64,000 nucleotides of DNA from Adenanthera pavonina (Eukaryota; Streptophyta; Magnoliopsida; Fabales; Fabaceae), in contig JAIVEN010000012.1 of NCBI GenBank assembly GCA_026686845.1, positions 1,800,501 through 1,864,500 on the forward strand. The letters are read 5' to 3'. Within the stretch, counting starts at the first letter, position 1. The number at the start of each line of letters is the position of its first letter. The position numbers were made by a program, and so were the translations under genes. This document shows positions 1 through 10,581 of the stretch, in pieces. The notes under the pieces were generated by a model. The model did not search any database, was not told the origin of the DNA, and saw nothing but the letters and a program-made list of their open reading frames with translations.

Positions 1-461
1 CTCAACTTCAATATTTATACTTTAACCTTCATATCTACTCTATTCAAGAGAGTTATATCTTTGTAAACAATCTACTCTTCATCTGGAAGACAGATTTACT
101 TGTGAGGGGAAATCACAAGGGGATTGGGAAGCACATTATAGAAGTGCTTAGAGAGATTGAGAAAGCTCCAGAAACAGAGCATACTCATTGTACTGTGGCA
201 TTAGCAAGAAGCCCATTGAATTCTTGCTGTATATTGGAAAAATCTCAAGAGTTGTCTTGGGAATGACTGGACGTATGTCAAGTGGATAGACCGAATCAGG
301 ATAAATCACTGAGTCTTCTTCTCCTTATCTTTACTTTTCAGCTTGCTCTATTTTATACGTTGCTTCCCTTACACTGTGCTATCTTCACCCATTTCATTTT
401 GTGCAGAGAAATTTCAATCTTCCCAAATCACCCCCCTCTTGGGAAGTCAGCCTTGCTAACA
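1..461 (+). repeat. COP 5' LTR, 3' part only
   Basis: Matches 10124-10581 almost base for base and ends in ...TTGCTAACA directly before the primer binding site. About 1200 bp of this LTR must lie upstream of the window, judging from the complete copies at 8920-10581 and 25906-27569. Confidence 0.95.
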
Positions 462-463
462 AG

Positions 464-475
464 TGGTATCAGAGC
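464..475 (+). promoter_or_regulatory. COP primer binding site (tRNA-iMet)
   Basis: TGGTATCAGAGC begins three bases after the 5' LTR end. It is the usual complement of the initiator tRNA-Met 3' end, where minus-strand DNA synthesis is primed. Confidence 0.93.
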
Positions 476-516
476 CTGGATTCCCACTCAAAGGATCTCA
501 TATTCCGGGAATTAAG

Positions 517-1644
517 ATGGCTGGCTTTAGAGAAAGCATACTTCCTGAAGGGAACAACACTAATAGACCACCAGGCTTCAATGGAGAACATTATGGGTAC
601 TGGAAGATGAGGATGCAAATTTACCTCCAATCAATTGATCTTGATATATGGTCAGTTATTGAGAAAGGAGATTTCATCCCAATGACTCTAACTGAAGATG
701 AAAGACACAAAGAAAAGCTAGAAGCAGAGTGGAATGAGGAAGACAGAGGGAGAGTCCTGCTAAATTTCAAAGCAAAGCATTGTTTAGTCAGTGCCCTGAA
801 CTAGGACGAATTCTACAGAGTCTCACAATGCTCCACTGCAAAAGGGATGTGGGACACTTTGCAGATTGCACATGAAGGAACAACTAGGGTCAGGGACAAC
901 ACACTGAACACATGCATTCGAGAGTATGAAAGCTTCAGAATGGCTGAAGGAGAAACTGTAAAGGAGCTCCAAAAGAGATTCACTCTCATTGTGAATCAAT
1001 TGAAGAGTCTGGGAAAGGAATACTCTCAGTCTGAAAAAGTAAGAAAGATACTCAGAGCTCTCCCTCTGGAATGGCAGCCTAAGGTGACAGCAATAGAGGA
1101 AGCCAGAGGAGAATCAATGGCCTCTGTCACAGCTCTCTTCGGCAGCCTTGAGGAGTATGAAGGAAAAATCAAAGCTCTCAAGGAAGCTGGGCTGGACAGA
1201 AAGAAGAAAGGCCTTGCCCTCAAAGTTGCTGATGAAAAGGAAGAAGAATCTGACGAAGGAGATGAGCTGGATGAAGAAACTCTGGCTATGATGGTCAGAA
1301 AATTCGGAAGATTCTACAATAAGAAGAAGAACAAGAAATTCTTCAAGAAGGGAGCAGCTGGTGAAAGCAAGAGAGAAGCAAAAGAGCCTGTGACTTGCTA
1401 TGAATGCAAGAAGCAGGGACACATCAAATGGGATTGTCCTCAATTCCTCAAAAAGCAAGAAAAGGATAAGAAAGCTGCTGACAAAGGGAGGAAGAAGAAA
1501 GCCTACATCTCATCAATATGGGGCAACAGCTCAGATGAGAAGGAAGAGGATGAGGATGAGATTGCCAACATCTGCCTGATGGCACTTGCTTCTAAAGAAG
1601 CCGATCCCTCATGCAGCAGTGATCAGGAAAGAAGAGGTATATGA
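517..1644 (+). pseudogene. gag: COP gag, N-terminal part, interrupted
   Basis: The frame opens at ATG 517 (MAGFRESILPEGNN), 40 bases after the PBS. The product is the copia nucleocapsid precursor that would form the particle and bind RNA. A TAG at 802-804 breaks the frame, which resumes unchanged (447 bases separate 804 from nothing else: the same frame runs on to 1644). A CCHC zinc knuckle, CYECKKQGHIKWDC, lies at 1396-1437, preceded by a Lys-rich stretch and followed by an acidic one. The frame ends at 1644, where a +1 shift near 1590-1630 carries the coding sequence into the next frame. Confidence 0.88.
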
Positions 1645-2317
1645 ATCTGAACCTTCCCATTCTGAGTTACTTGATGCATTTCATGAGCTTCATGATGAGT
1701 TTATTAAAGTTGCTAAAGAACTAAAACGAGCAAAGAGAAAGATTAATAAACTGGAATCTCAAAGCAACATTTCTGAAATCACCTCTCTACCTACTGCTGA
1801 ATCTGTTTGCTGTACTTCATGTATTGAACTTAAGCAAACTAATGATTATTTAGTGCAAAGCATGTCTAGGCTCACTAGAGGTAAAGATATATTATTTGCT
1901 TTGATGGGGAGCCAAAGGATGTCACAAGAAAAAGCTGGTCTTGGCTATGATCCATGTGCTGTCAAGGAAAAGATTAGGAAGAAAAACCAGAATGCATACA
2001 TGAGACATTTTGTGCATGCTGAGAGTAACAGAAAGAAAGATCATATGTCATCTTGCATTGAAACATATAATCAACCAAAGCATGCAAGACAAAAGTATTA
2101 TCTGCATTGTTTTCTTCCTGCCACTCAATCTAGCAGTCCCTTCATTACCTGTCATTTCTGTAACAAAAAGGGACATATTTCCAATTCTTGTGCATTGAAG
2201 AAAAATAGACTTCGCAAGAAAGTTGAATGGGTTCTCAAAGTTGCATCTGCATCTAGGGAAAAATCTATTGACCAAAAAGGACCCAAGCAAATTTGGGTAC
2301 CTAAAAGGAAAACATAA
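1586..2317 (+). pseudogene. gag: COP gag continuation with second zinc knuckle
   Basis: This frame is offset by +1 from the upstream gag frame and overlaps it, so the true junction is a frameshift near 1590-1630. It contains a Lys-rich coiled region near 1680-1760 and a second CCHC motif, CHFCNKKGHISNSC, at about 2150-2191. It ends KQIWVPKRKT then TAA at 2315-2317. The protease then starts in a third frame, so a second shift lies near 2310-2330. A run resembling a 3' splice site (ATTATTTTGCAG|GT) sits at this junction. Splicing is possible, but simple decay is the likelier explanation. Confidence 0.8.
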
Positions 2318-2325
2318 ACATTATT

Positions 2326-2757
2326 TTGCAGGTCTGTCTCAAAGCTAAGAAAAGCAACAAATGGTATATGGACAGTGCCTGCTCAAGTCACATGACTGGT
2401 GATAAGGAGAAGTTCATCACCCTTAGAGACAAGAAAGGAGGAAAGGTGACCTTTGGAGGTGATCAATACGGCAAAGTTGTTGGTATTGGCATTGTGGGCA
2501 AAAATCCAGAAACATCCATTGAAGAGGTGCTGTTTGTGATTGGCCTCAACCACAATTTGCTGAGCGTGAGTCAGACCTGTGATAAAGGAAATTGGGTGCT
2601 GTTTGACTCAAAGTTTTGCCTGGTCATCAGAAAAAGTGATCACAAAGTAATCCTCAAAACTCAAAGGGATAGTAACTGTTATACTATTGATCTTGATGAA
2701 CTTCCTCCCTTGGAATATGTATGTTTAATTAGTCAAAATAATGGTAGTTGGTTATAG
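2326..2757 (+). pseudogene. pol: COP aspartic protease and start of the pre-integrase region
   Basis: The motif WYMDSACSSHMTG, shortly after the start, matches the copia protease active site; here it reads D-S-A where D-S-G or D-T-G is usual. It would cleave the gag-pol polyprotein. The frame stops at TAG 2755-2757, inside the first residues of the integrase zinc-binding region, and the same frame continues directly afterwards. The break is therefore a single nonsense change. Confidence 0.85.
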
Positions 2758-3966
2758 CATAGGAGATTAGCTCATGTTAACATGAATCCATTGTCTAAAC
2801 TGATTAAAAATGAGCTAATAACTGGCCTGCCAAAAATATCTTTTGAAAAGGACAAAGAATGTGATGCATGCATAAGAGGGAAACAAACTAAATCATCTTT
2901 TAAATCTAAAAATATAGTTACCACAACTAGATCACTTGAATTGCTGCATATGGACTTAATTGGACCATCAAGGGTGAAAAGTCTTGGTGGTAACCTGTAT
3001 GTGCTTGTAATTGTAGATGACTATTCTAGATTCACTTGGACATTATTTCTTTCCTCTAAAAGTGATACCTTTGATGCATTTGTAACCTTAGCTAAGAAAG
3101 TGCAAAATGAGAAAGGTATTTCTATTGTGTCAATCAGGTCAGATCATAGAGGAGAGTTTGAAAATGCATACTTCCTGGAGTACTGCAAAAAGCATGGGAT
3201 TGACCACAACTTCTCAGCTCCAAGGACCCCTCAACAGAATGGGGTAGTAGAAAGGAAGAACAGAACTATTGGAGAGATGGCCAGAGCTATGTTGAATGAG
3301 CAGGAACTCTTTCAAGTGTTTTGGGCTGATGCAGTGAATACAGCAAGCTACATCATAAACAGAGCCTACATCAGACCAATCCTTGGGAAGACTCCATACG
3401 AGCTTTACAAGGGAAGAAAGCCAAATATGTCCCATCTCCATGTGTTCGGATGCAAATGCTTCATTCACAACAATGGGAAAGAAAATCTGGGTAAGTTTGA
3501 TGCCAAATCCGATGAAGGTATATTTCTGGGCTATTCTAGTAGGAGTAAGGCATATAGAGTTTATAATAAAAGATCAAATGTAGTAGAAGAATCTGTGCAT
3601 GTGATTTTCATTAAAAATGAAACTGTTTCAAAACATGTCACCAATGAGGATGATCTTGCTTTCAACTTTGACAAACTAGACATTTCTGATAAAAGTAAAA
3701 ATGAACCTCTAAGGATATCTGAATCTGTTAACACAGAGGTAGATATCCAGGAGCAAGAGTTTGATAAAGAAAATAATGAAGAAACATCTCAAGAACTCCC
3801 TAGAGATTGGAGATATCAAAGGAATCATCCTGTTGATCAAGTAATAGGAAATGTTCAAGAGAGAGTCAAAACCAGAAAACAGTTAAGGGATCAAATGCTC
3901 AACTGCGCCTTCATTTCTCAAATTGAACCCAAATGTGCTGAAGAAGCCCTAACTAATGAATACTAG
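2758..3966 (+). pseudogene. pol: COP integrase
   Basis: After the TAG at 2755 the frame continues with HRRLAHVNM, then CDACIRGK, giving an HHCC zinc finger. The DDE core follows: HMDLIGPSRV with VDDYSRFTW, then IRSDHRGEFEN, then TPQQNGVVERKNRT with the catalytic Glu. It would insert the cDNA into the host chromosome. Integrase upstream of RT is the diagnostic copia order. The Glu/Asn-rich C-terminal region (about 3640-3900) is low in conserved motifs. A TAG at 3964-3966 separates it from RT in the same frame. Confidence 0.9.
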
Positions 3967-3969
3967 ATT

Positions 3970-5457
3970 TTGGCTATGCAAGATGAATTAAATCAATTTG
4001 AAAGAAATCAAGTTTGGGATTTAGTGCCTAGACCCAAAAATCATCCTGTTATTGGTACCAAATGGGTTTTCAAAAATAAACTTGATGAATCTGGAACAAT
4101 AATCAGAAATAAAGCTAGATTGGTTGCTAAAGGGTATAATCAGGAAGAAGGTATTGATTTTGAAGAAACCTTTGCACCAGTAGCTAGATTAGAAGCTATA
4201 AGAATACTGCTAGCATATGCATGCATGAAAAATATTTTACTATATCAAATGGATGTAAAGAGTGCCTTTCTTAATGGATATATCATGGAAGAGGTTTATG
4301 TAGATCAACCTCCTGGTTTTGAGGATTCTACAAAACCAAACCATGTTTATAAACTAAAGAAAGCTCTTTATGATTTAAAACAAGCCCCTAGAGCATGGTA
4401 TGAGAGACTGAGCAATTTTCTAACTGAAAAGGGGTTCAATAGAGGCAAAGTTGATACAACTTTATTCACTAAGAAAGAAAATAAAGATTTACTAATTGTT
4501 CAAATCTATGTTGATGATATTATTTTCGGTGCTACTAATGAAGCTCTTTGCAAGAAATTCTCTGAGTTAATGCAGGGAGAATTTGAGATATCCATGATGG
4601 GTGAACTTAACTTCTTCCTTGGACTACAAATCAGACAGCTTGATGATGGTATCTTTCTCAGTCAATCCAAGTATCTAAAGGAGCTGCTAAAGAAGTTTGG
4701 AATGAAGAATGCCAAGCCGATGGGAACACCAATGGCTACTTCAACCACACTAGACATGGATGAGAATGGGAAGATGTTTGATATTACTCAGTACAGAAGA
4801 ATGATTGGATCCCTGCTATACCTGACTGCTAGAAGACCTGACATTATGTTCAGTGTCTGTATGTGTGCCAGGTTCCAATCATGTCCCAAAGAAACCCATA
4901 CAACAGCTGTGAAAAGAATATTCAGATATCTTATTGGAACATCACAGATGGGTCTTTGGTATCCAAAAGGCAATGGAGAAGATCTCAAAGGATACACTGA
5001 TGCTGATTTTGCAGGATCCAAAACTGACAGAAAAAGCACAAGTGGAACTTGTCAGTTTCTTAGAGGATCCCTGGTCTCATGGTTCAGCAAAAAGCAAAAC
5101 AGTGTGGCCTTATCCACTGCAGAAGCTGAGTATGTTGCAGCTGGAAGCTGTTGTGCCCAAGTCATCTGGATGAAGCAGCAGCTTGAAGATCTTGAGGTTA
5201 AAATGAAAGAGATACCAATCATGTGTGACAACCAAAGTGCCATAAATATTACCAAGAATCCTATCATGCATTCAAGGATGAAACATATTGAAGTTAGGCA
5301 CCACTTCATAAGGGATCACGTTCTGAAAGGAGAAGTCATATTGGAATACATCCCAATAGAGGATCAAGTTGCTGATATACTTACAAAGCCTCTATCAGAA
5401 GACAGGCATTGCAAAATAAGAAGAGAATTGGGTATGGTAAATCCCAGTGAACTGTAA
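3970..5457 (+). pseudogene. pol: COP reverse transcriptase and RNase H
   Basis: The longest open segment of the element, 495 codons with no internal break. The RT shows WDLVPRPKNHPVIGTKWVFK, ARLVAKGYNQ, QMDVKSAFLNG, the copia motif KKALYDLKQAPRAWYERL and the catalytic YVDDIIFG. RNase H shows YTDADFAGSKTDRKSTSG, ALSTAEAEYVA and the C-terminal CDNQSAINITKNP...RMKHIEVRHHFIRD. It ends at TAA 5455-5457 after a normal C-terminus. The domain looks catalytically complete, but no translation start upstream in the transcript could reach it without passing the TAG at 3964. Confidence 0.93.
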
Positions 5458-6454
5458 GTCATTCTCTTGCAATCTTGTTTTCAAAAGGTTTCATCTTTAA
5501 GATAAATTCTAACTTTAGCATCGGAGTATGTTAATTTAAGTTGCAGGTGCTCCCCACAAGATTCAATGGCAATAAACTTGAAGATTGGAGCACACCAGAA
5601 TGGAACAACCAGAAAATGAAGTAAATGATGAAAATTCCAAATTCTGGATCCATTCTGTAAGTTTTTAAAGATGAAATTCGTATTTTAATGTGTGTTAGAC
5701 GTATTTTGCTTCATAAACTGTGCTTTTGAAATGGTCAACGTGGTCAACATTCAAATTTCGGTTGACTAATAGACGAACTTCAGCCTGTTAAGCCTTCGAA
5801 CAGTTCTCGGTGATGCCTCGAAATTCGTCTGTTGAATCTTGGAAGTTCGAATTTTCAAAAATGAAAATTTCATAGTTATGATTGTCCATCACTGTTATAC
5901 TAATTTTCACTTCTTAACATACGAATGTTGGACAACCTTAACAAAAGTTGAAAAATTCAAATTTTCAGTTCAAAATTCGTCTGTTGAATCATGCTCTTCT
6001 TGTTGAATGCTTGAAAGATGAAGTTCTGCATGCTTAATTCGTCTATTGGTTGATGCTTTGTTGGTTGCCTGCTGTTTACTCATCAACATTCGAACTTTGT
6101 TGGAACAGAATTCGTCTGTTGTGCTTGTATTGCTTGTTCCAAGCCACTGTTAGACGAACTTTCAGAAGAAAATTCATCTGTCAGTAAAGCTTTGCTGAAC
6201 GGCTTAACTTGTAACTGCCCGAAGTTCAAATTTTGACCCCTCAAAATTCGTTTGTCAGACGGTTACATACGTTAAATCCGATGGTTTTCCAAAGAACAGA
6301 CGCGACCCTATTCTTAACTCTTCTGAGTCTGTTCTAATTCTCTCATCAATTCCCTTCAATTCTAACCAAAAACTGCCACTTCCCACCGATTAAACTTCCT
6401 TTCGCATCATTTGAAACCTATTCTAAGCCACATTCAGCATCATTCATCCAAGAA
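5458..6454 (+). other. COP inter-ORF spacer with dispersed TTCGTCTG motifs
   Basis: No long open frame. From about 5760 to 6270 the sequence repeats TTCGTCTGTTG and its inverse GACGAACTT many times (for example near 5770, 5825, 5980, 6040, 6110, 6150). The same words dominate the U3 of this element's LTR. The segment separates pol from the 3' frame, as is usual in SIRE-type elements. Confidence 0.7.
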
Positions 6455-8607
6455 ATGGCGAGAGTCAAGAATCCTGGAGTAGAGAAAGCTGAGACCCGAC
6501 CAAAGAGGAATGTTAAATCACAATATGCCTCAAAGGAAGGAGAGAAATCAAAGAGAAAAGCCGAATCCAGTAAGGCAACTCCTACCAAACGCCAAAAGAC
6601 TGCATCCAAAGCAGATTCTCAGAAAGCTGGACCCTCCTCACCAAAAAGTGCAGAACCTTCGGTTCCAGTTACTTCAGAAGCTGCTGCTTTTGCTTCCACT
6701 TCATCCTTCAATACTCAATCTGGAGAGTACGAGCTTGCCACACCGCCACTATGGAGCACTCCTCAGATTCAAGAAGAATACTCAACCAAATTTGCCAACA
6801 AAAAGGTAATTAAGCTACATTGTGTAAATTTGGAAGATTTCTTGGTCTCTAATAATTTTGATGCCGGCATATGGGTGATGAGATACAAGAATCTATTGGA
6901 AGTATTAGAGAGATATGATGATGAGGTAGTGAAATCATGGTATGCTTCCTTGAAGTACAACAGCAAGAAGAAGAAGTGGGCAGTCAATCTAAGGTCTAGG
7001 ACCACTTAGCTTACTGATGAGACATTCAATGAGGTGCTGGAGATCCCTGGGTAAGATGGACTGAAGATTGATATCAATGCCTCTGGGTACATGGATGAGG
7101 CAAATATGACTGATGAAGAAGGTGGTCCCTCTCTAAACTACAAGGAGAGTACTATTCTGAGCACATTGTTCAGAAGGAGGGAGAACTGGCCATCAATAAA
7201 TGTGTTGAAGCCCACAGACCTCAGTGTTCAAGTAAGGATCCAGCACTAGTGTCCAAGATTATATTCAACAAAGGAGGCAGCTTCAACTTGATAACAAGGG
7301 CAGAGGCACATGTCATGGCTGCAATCATGCGTGGGAAACTGGTAAATATGGGGCATCTCATTCTCCAACGCATGATCAAGGCTAGAGATCAAAAGAAGGA
7401 CTCCACACTCCCCTATGCTGCTATCATCTCCAGAATTCTGCAGTATGCCAGAATTTAGCATATTGAGAAAGGGAAGGGCAAGCCCACTGAAATCTTCAAG
7501 GAGTAAGAACTGCAGAGGATGGGCATTGAGAAGGATTAAGGAAGATGGATTGGAAAGGGAGCAGGAAGAACTGAAGATCTCTTCTTTGTTGAAGGTGCCT
7601 CCCTACAGCAAGAGGGTACTTCTGAGGCTCCTGCCAGACCTACCACTCAGCCCTCTGTGCCTATCCCATCTCCCTCAAAGCCCACTCACATTCCTTCCAC
7701 TCCCTCCTCACGGGCCAAGCCAACCAAGATCACTGAGTTGTATGACAACCTGTCTACACTCATTCTCAGCATCAGAGATGACCAAAATGCCAAATTTGCT
7801 CATCTGCAAGATCAGATCCATCAGTTGGCTGTAAACATGAAGGTGGTGGCTGATGCTTATGAAGAGATCAAAAGTGCTATCCCTACCACTTCAGCTTCAT
7901 CTCAGCCAAGGTCCTCTATGCCTGTCCAATCTCCAACTCCTGAGCCTCCAAGCCCCTTCGAGATTGCCTCCTCTGACCATGATGATGATATAGATGGTGC
8001 TGGTGCAATGAGGACACCAAGTCCTGGTCCACCCTTGGACTATGGATTGGAAGAAGAAGGACTTCAAGAAACAAGCCTTCCTGAGCCTATGCAAGAAGAT
8101 GCTCAAGATTCAATTCTGTCAATTCAAGAATCTGAGCAAGTTGAAAGATTGATTGCAGCCATTTCAACCTCTTCTATGTAGGAAGGTGTGAGCAATGAAG
8201 AGAGGAGCATTGTACCTGTTGTTGATTATCTTGCCATTGCTCACAATGCTCTGCTGCAAGCTCAGAGGAGAAGGCTGGAAGAAATGTTTTCTCCTGCTGA
8301 ACCAGCTTCTCCTTCTCTTGCTACTTATGGGCTTTCAGAGGAACAGAGAGCTCAACTAGCTCTCTCCAGGCAGGCAATGCAGGAGCTGCTGGAAATCTCT
8401 GACGAGGAGCCAAGCACTGAGCCCCCTACTGACCTTGAAATACCTTTTGATCCTGTCCCACTTCGCGCTATTCCTGTCTCTCAGATCCCTCCTCCGACTG
8501 ATTTTGTTGGCCTTCCTGATGATGCCAAAAAGGGGGAGAAGACTAGGCAAACTGGAAAGTCTGTTGCTGCTGAGCAATCTGGGAAAGGGAAAACGTACAA
8601 CAAGTAG
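6455..8607 (+). pseudogene. COP 3' (so-called env-like) reading frame, broken
   Basis: The frame starts at ATG 6455 (MARVKNPGVEKAE) with a Lys/Ser-rich tail-like N-terminus, then a folded-looking segment (LEDFLVSNNFDAGIWVMR, LERYDDEVVKSWYASL). TAG at 7007 and TAA near 7052 interrupt it, and a shift near 7245 moves it to another frame, which reads on as FNKGGSFNLITRAEAHVMAA (7258). More stops follow near 7459 and 7504. Open segments at 7657-8181 and 8188-8607 are Pro/Ser/Glu-rich with a coiled part (LYDNLSTLILSIRDDQNAKF). No signal peptide or membrane helix is obvious. It resembles plant 'putative transposon protein' frames more than a viral envelope; this is from memory, and function is unknown. 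Confidence 0.65.
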
Positions 8608-8919
8608 ACCAAGCCCAAGAAGAAATAATTGAAGTTTTGCTTGAGTCCTCTTGTAGTACTTTGTGTTTCTGTTTTGAAATGTTTGCATTGTGTATTAGAA
8701 CTTTGACTAATTTGTTTTCTGTATAGCACTCTTGATTAAATGAATGGATTTCTTTGTTGCAATGTTTTGTGCATATTACTCTTTGAATATCTTCACTTAA
8801 TCTACTGTATATGATATCTTTTGAAATACAATGCATATGTTGAGGGGGAGCTTGTTAAAGCAAATCCAAGTACTAATCTAGTTTGTGAGTTGTTTTGTCA
8901 TCATCAAAAAGGGGAAGAA
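8608..8919 (+). other. COP 3' untranslated region with polypurine tract
   Basis: No gene is seen. A purine run, AAAAAGGGGAAGAA at 8906-8919, abuts the 3' LTR and is the expected plus-strand primer. A second G-rich run (TGAGGGGGAG, 8841-8850) lies upstream and may be an older or secondary tract. Confidence 0.8.
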
Positions 8920-10581
8920 TGTTGAATCAAGAGTTTTGATGATTCCAAACTAACATCCAAAAGCTAGGATTGAAGATATCAAAGGAGATCAAAGTGCTTC
9001 AAGTGAAGAATTTCTAAGTATTAGCTGCTAGATCTTCTGTAGGATCTTTTGTTATGTTTAAAGGAGGGTAAAAGATTTTGATTTTAAGAAAAGATGTTTT
9101 TAAACCTTGTTTTTATGATTAATCTTGACTTATTTGAAAAATACCCACAAACAGACGAAGTTTGAAAGTTTAAACTGAACTGTCATATTGGAAATTCGAA
9201 CTTTACCTTTGGAAATTCGAACTTCAAGCTAAAACTGAATAAGTCTGAAGAGATGTCTCTCTGTCAGACGAATTTTGATTCTCCAAAATTTGAATTTTCA
9301 TATAAGTCTGAAAGGAGCTTCTTTGAAACAGACGAACTTTAAGTCTTCAAAATTCGAATTTCAGACAAAATACAATTTGAGAAAACCAAAGAAATTCGTC
9401 TGAAACAATGTTAAAGTTCATCTGAAAACAAGATTATATTGAATTTTAAAATTGCTCTTTAACAGACGAACTTTGAACATTAACATTTGAATTTCAGAAG
9501 CTAAGGTTGTGAGTCTGTTGAAATGAACATTGACATACGAATGACAGAATTTTGTATCTTCGAATATTGAAGTTAGTCTGAAAAGAATCTCTCTGACAGA
9601 CGAACTTCACTCCCTCAACATTTGAATTTTGAAGAAAGTGAACTACTGTGCCTCCTTGAATGTTCTACAGACAGACGAATTTTGGGCTTCCAAAATTCGA
9701 ATTTTGAAGGCACCGTAGAAAATTGAAAACACTGTTCACACTTAACCGAAAAACTTTCTTCTTGAAAATTCGTATGTCACATTGTGAAAATGTTCTGTAA
9801 GTTTCAAAATTCGAATTTCACTTCATGAACAGACGAACTTCGTGCTGTAATGTTAGAAGCTTTAACCTTCGGTTTCTTCGAAATTTGTCTGTTGGCCAAC
9901 CAAAATTTGAATTTCAGTATGTCAGAAACATTAAATGCGGTTGGTAAACGGATAGTTTTTCAGAGTAACCGTTGGATAACTTCCCCCAACTGATAGATTT
10001 AGTCTCTAACAGATATTTGAGACCTAAATCTATAAATACAACATCATTTGAAGTAGTGGGTAACGAATCAAACTTGTATATATCGAATTTCTGCCAAATC
10101 TTATTCTCAAGAGCTTTTACCCTCTCAACTTCAATATTTGTACTTTAACCTTCATATCTACTCTATTCAAGAGAGTTATATCTTTGTAAACAATCTACTC
10201 TTCATCTGGAAGACAGATTTACTTGTGAGGGGAAATCACAAGGGGATTGGGAAGCACATTATAGAAGTGCTTAGAGAGATTGAGAAAGCTCCAGAAACAG
10301 AGCATACTCATTGTACTGTGACATTAGCAAGAAGCCCATTGAATTCTTGCTGTATATTGGAAAAATCTCAAGAGTTGTCTTGGGGACTGGACGTAGGTCA
10401 AGTGGATAGACTGAACCACGATAAATCACTGAGTCTTCTTCTCCTTATATTTACTTTTCAGCTTGCTCTGTTTTATACGTTGCTTCCCTTACACTGTGCT
10501 ATCTTCACCCATTTCATTTTGTGCAGAGAAATTTCAATCTTCCCAATTCACCCCCCTCTTGGGAAGTCAGCCTTGCTAACA
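8920..10581 (+). repeat. COP 3' LTR, complete (1662 bp)
   Basis: Runs from TGTTGAATCAAGAG to ...TTGCTAACA, with TG...CA ends. U3 (about 9150-9930) carries repeated CAGACGAA and AAATTCGAATTT words. A TATAAATA box lies at 10031-10038. The following bases TAAGT are the likely target site duplication; the other copy is outside the window. Confidence 0.95.
10031..10038 (+). promoter_or_regulatory. COP LTR TATA box
   Basis: TATAAATA in the context AATCTATAAATACAAC, conserved in the solo LTR at 27020-27027. It would set the transcript start about 30 bases downstream. Confidence 0.7.

Larger units (their letters stand above)
1..10581 (+). mobile_element. COP: SIRE/Maximus-like Ty1/copia retrotransposon, defective
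   Basis: Gene order is gag, protease, integrase, RT, RNase H, which is the copia order, followed by about 1 kb of spacer and a further 3' reading frame. Long LTRs of about 1660 bp, a PBS matching initiator tRNA-Met and an extra 3' frame together point to the SIRE/Maximus lineage (inference from family knowledge). The 5' LTR is cut by the window start. The element lies inside the 5' LTR of gypsy element A1: the sequence after 10581 continues the LTR-A seen intact near 16985. The overlapping 458 bp of the two LTRs differ by about nine substitutions and one 3-bp indel, roughly 2 percent. Three in-frame TAG stops and at least two frameshifts in gag-pol make it non-autonomous. Confidence 0.93.

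Noticed and set aside
464..475. tRNA-like sequence at PBS sites
   Set aside because: Only the 12-base complement of the tRNA 3' end is present; no cloverleaf or A/B boxes, so no tRNA gene.
2300..2335. COP gag/pol boundary as a spliced intron
   Set aside because: An acceptor-like TTTTGCAG|GT is present but there is no convincing donor; a frameshift in a decayed copy is simpler.
8920..9930. CRISPR-like array from repeated CAGACGAA words
   Set aside because: Repeats are 8-12 bases, irregularly spaced and in both orientations, inside an LTR; no cas genes and a eukaryotic context.
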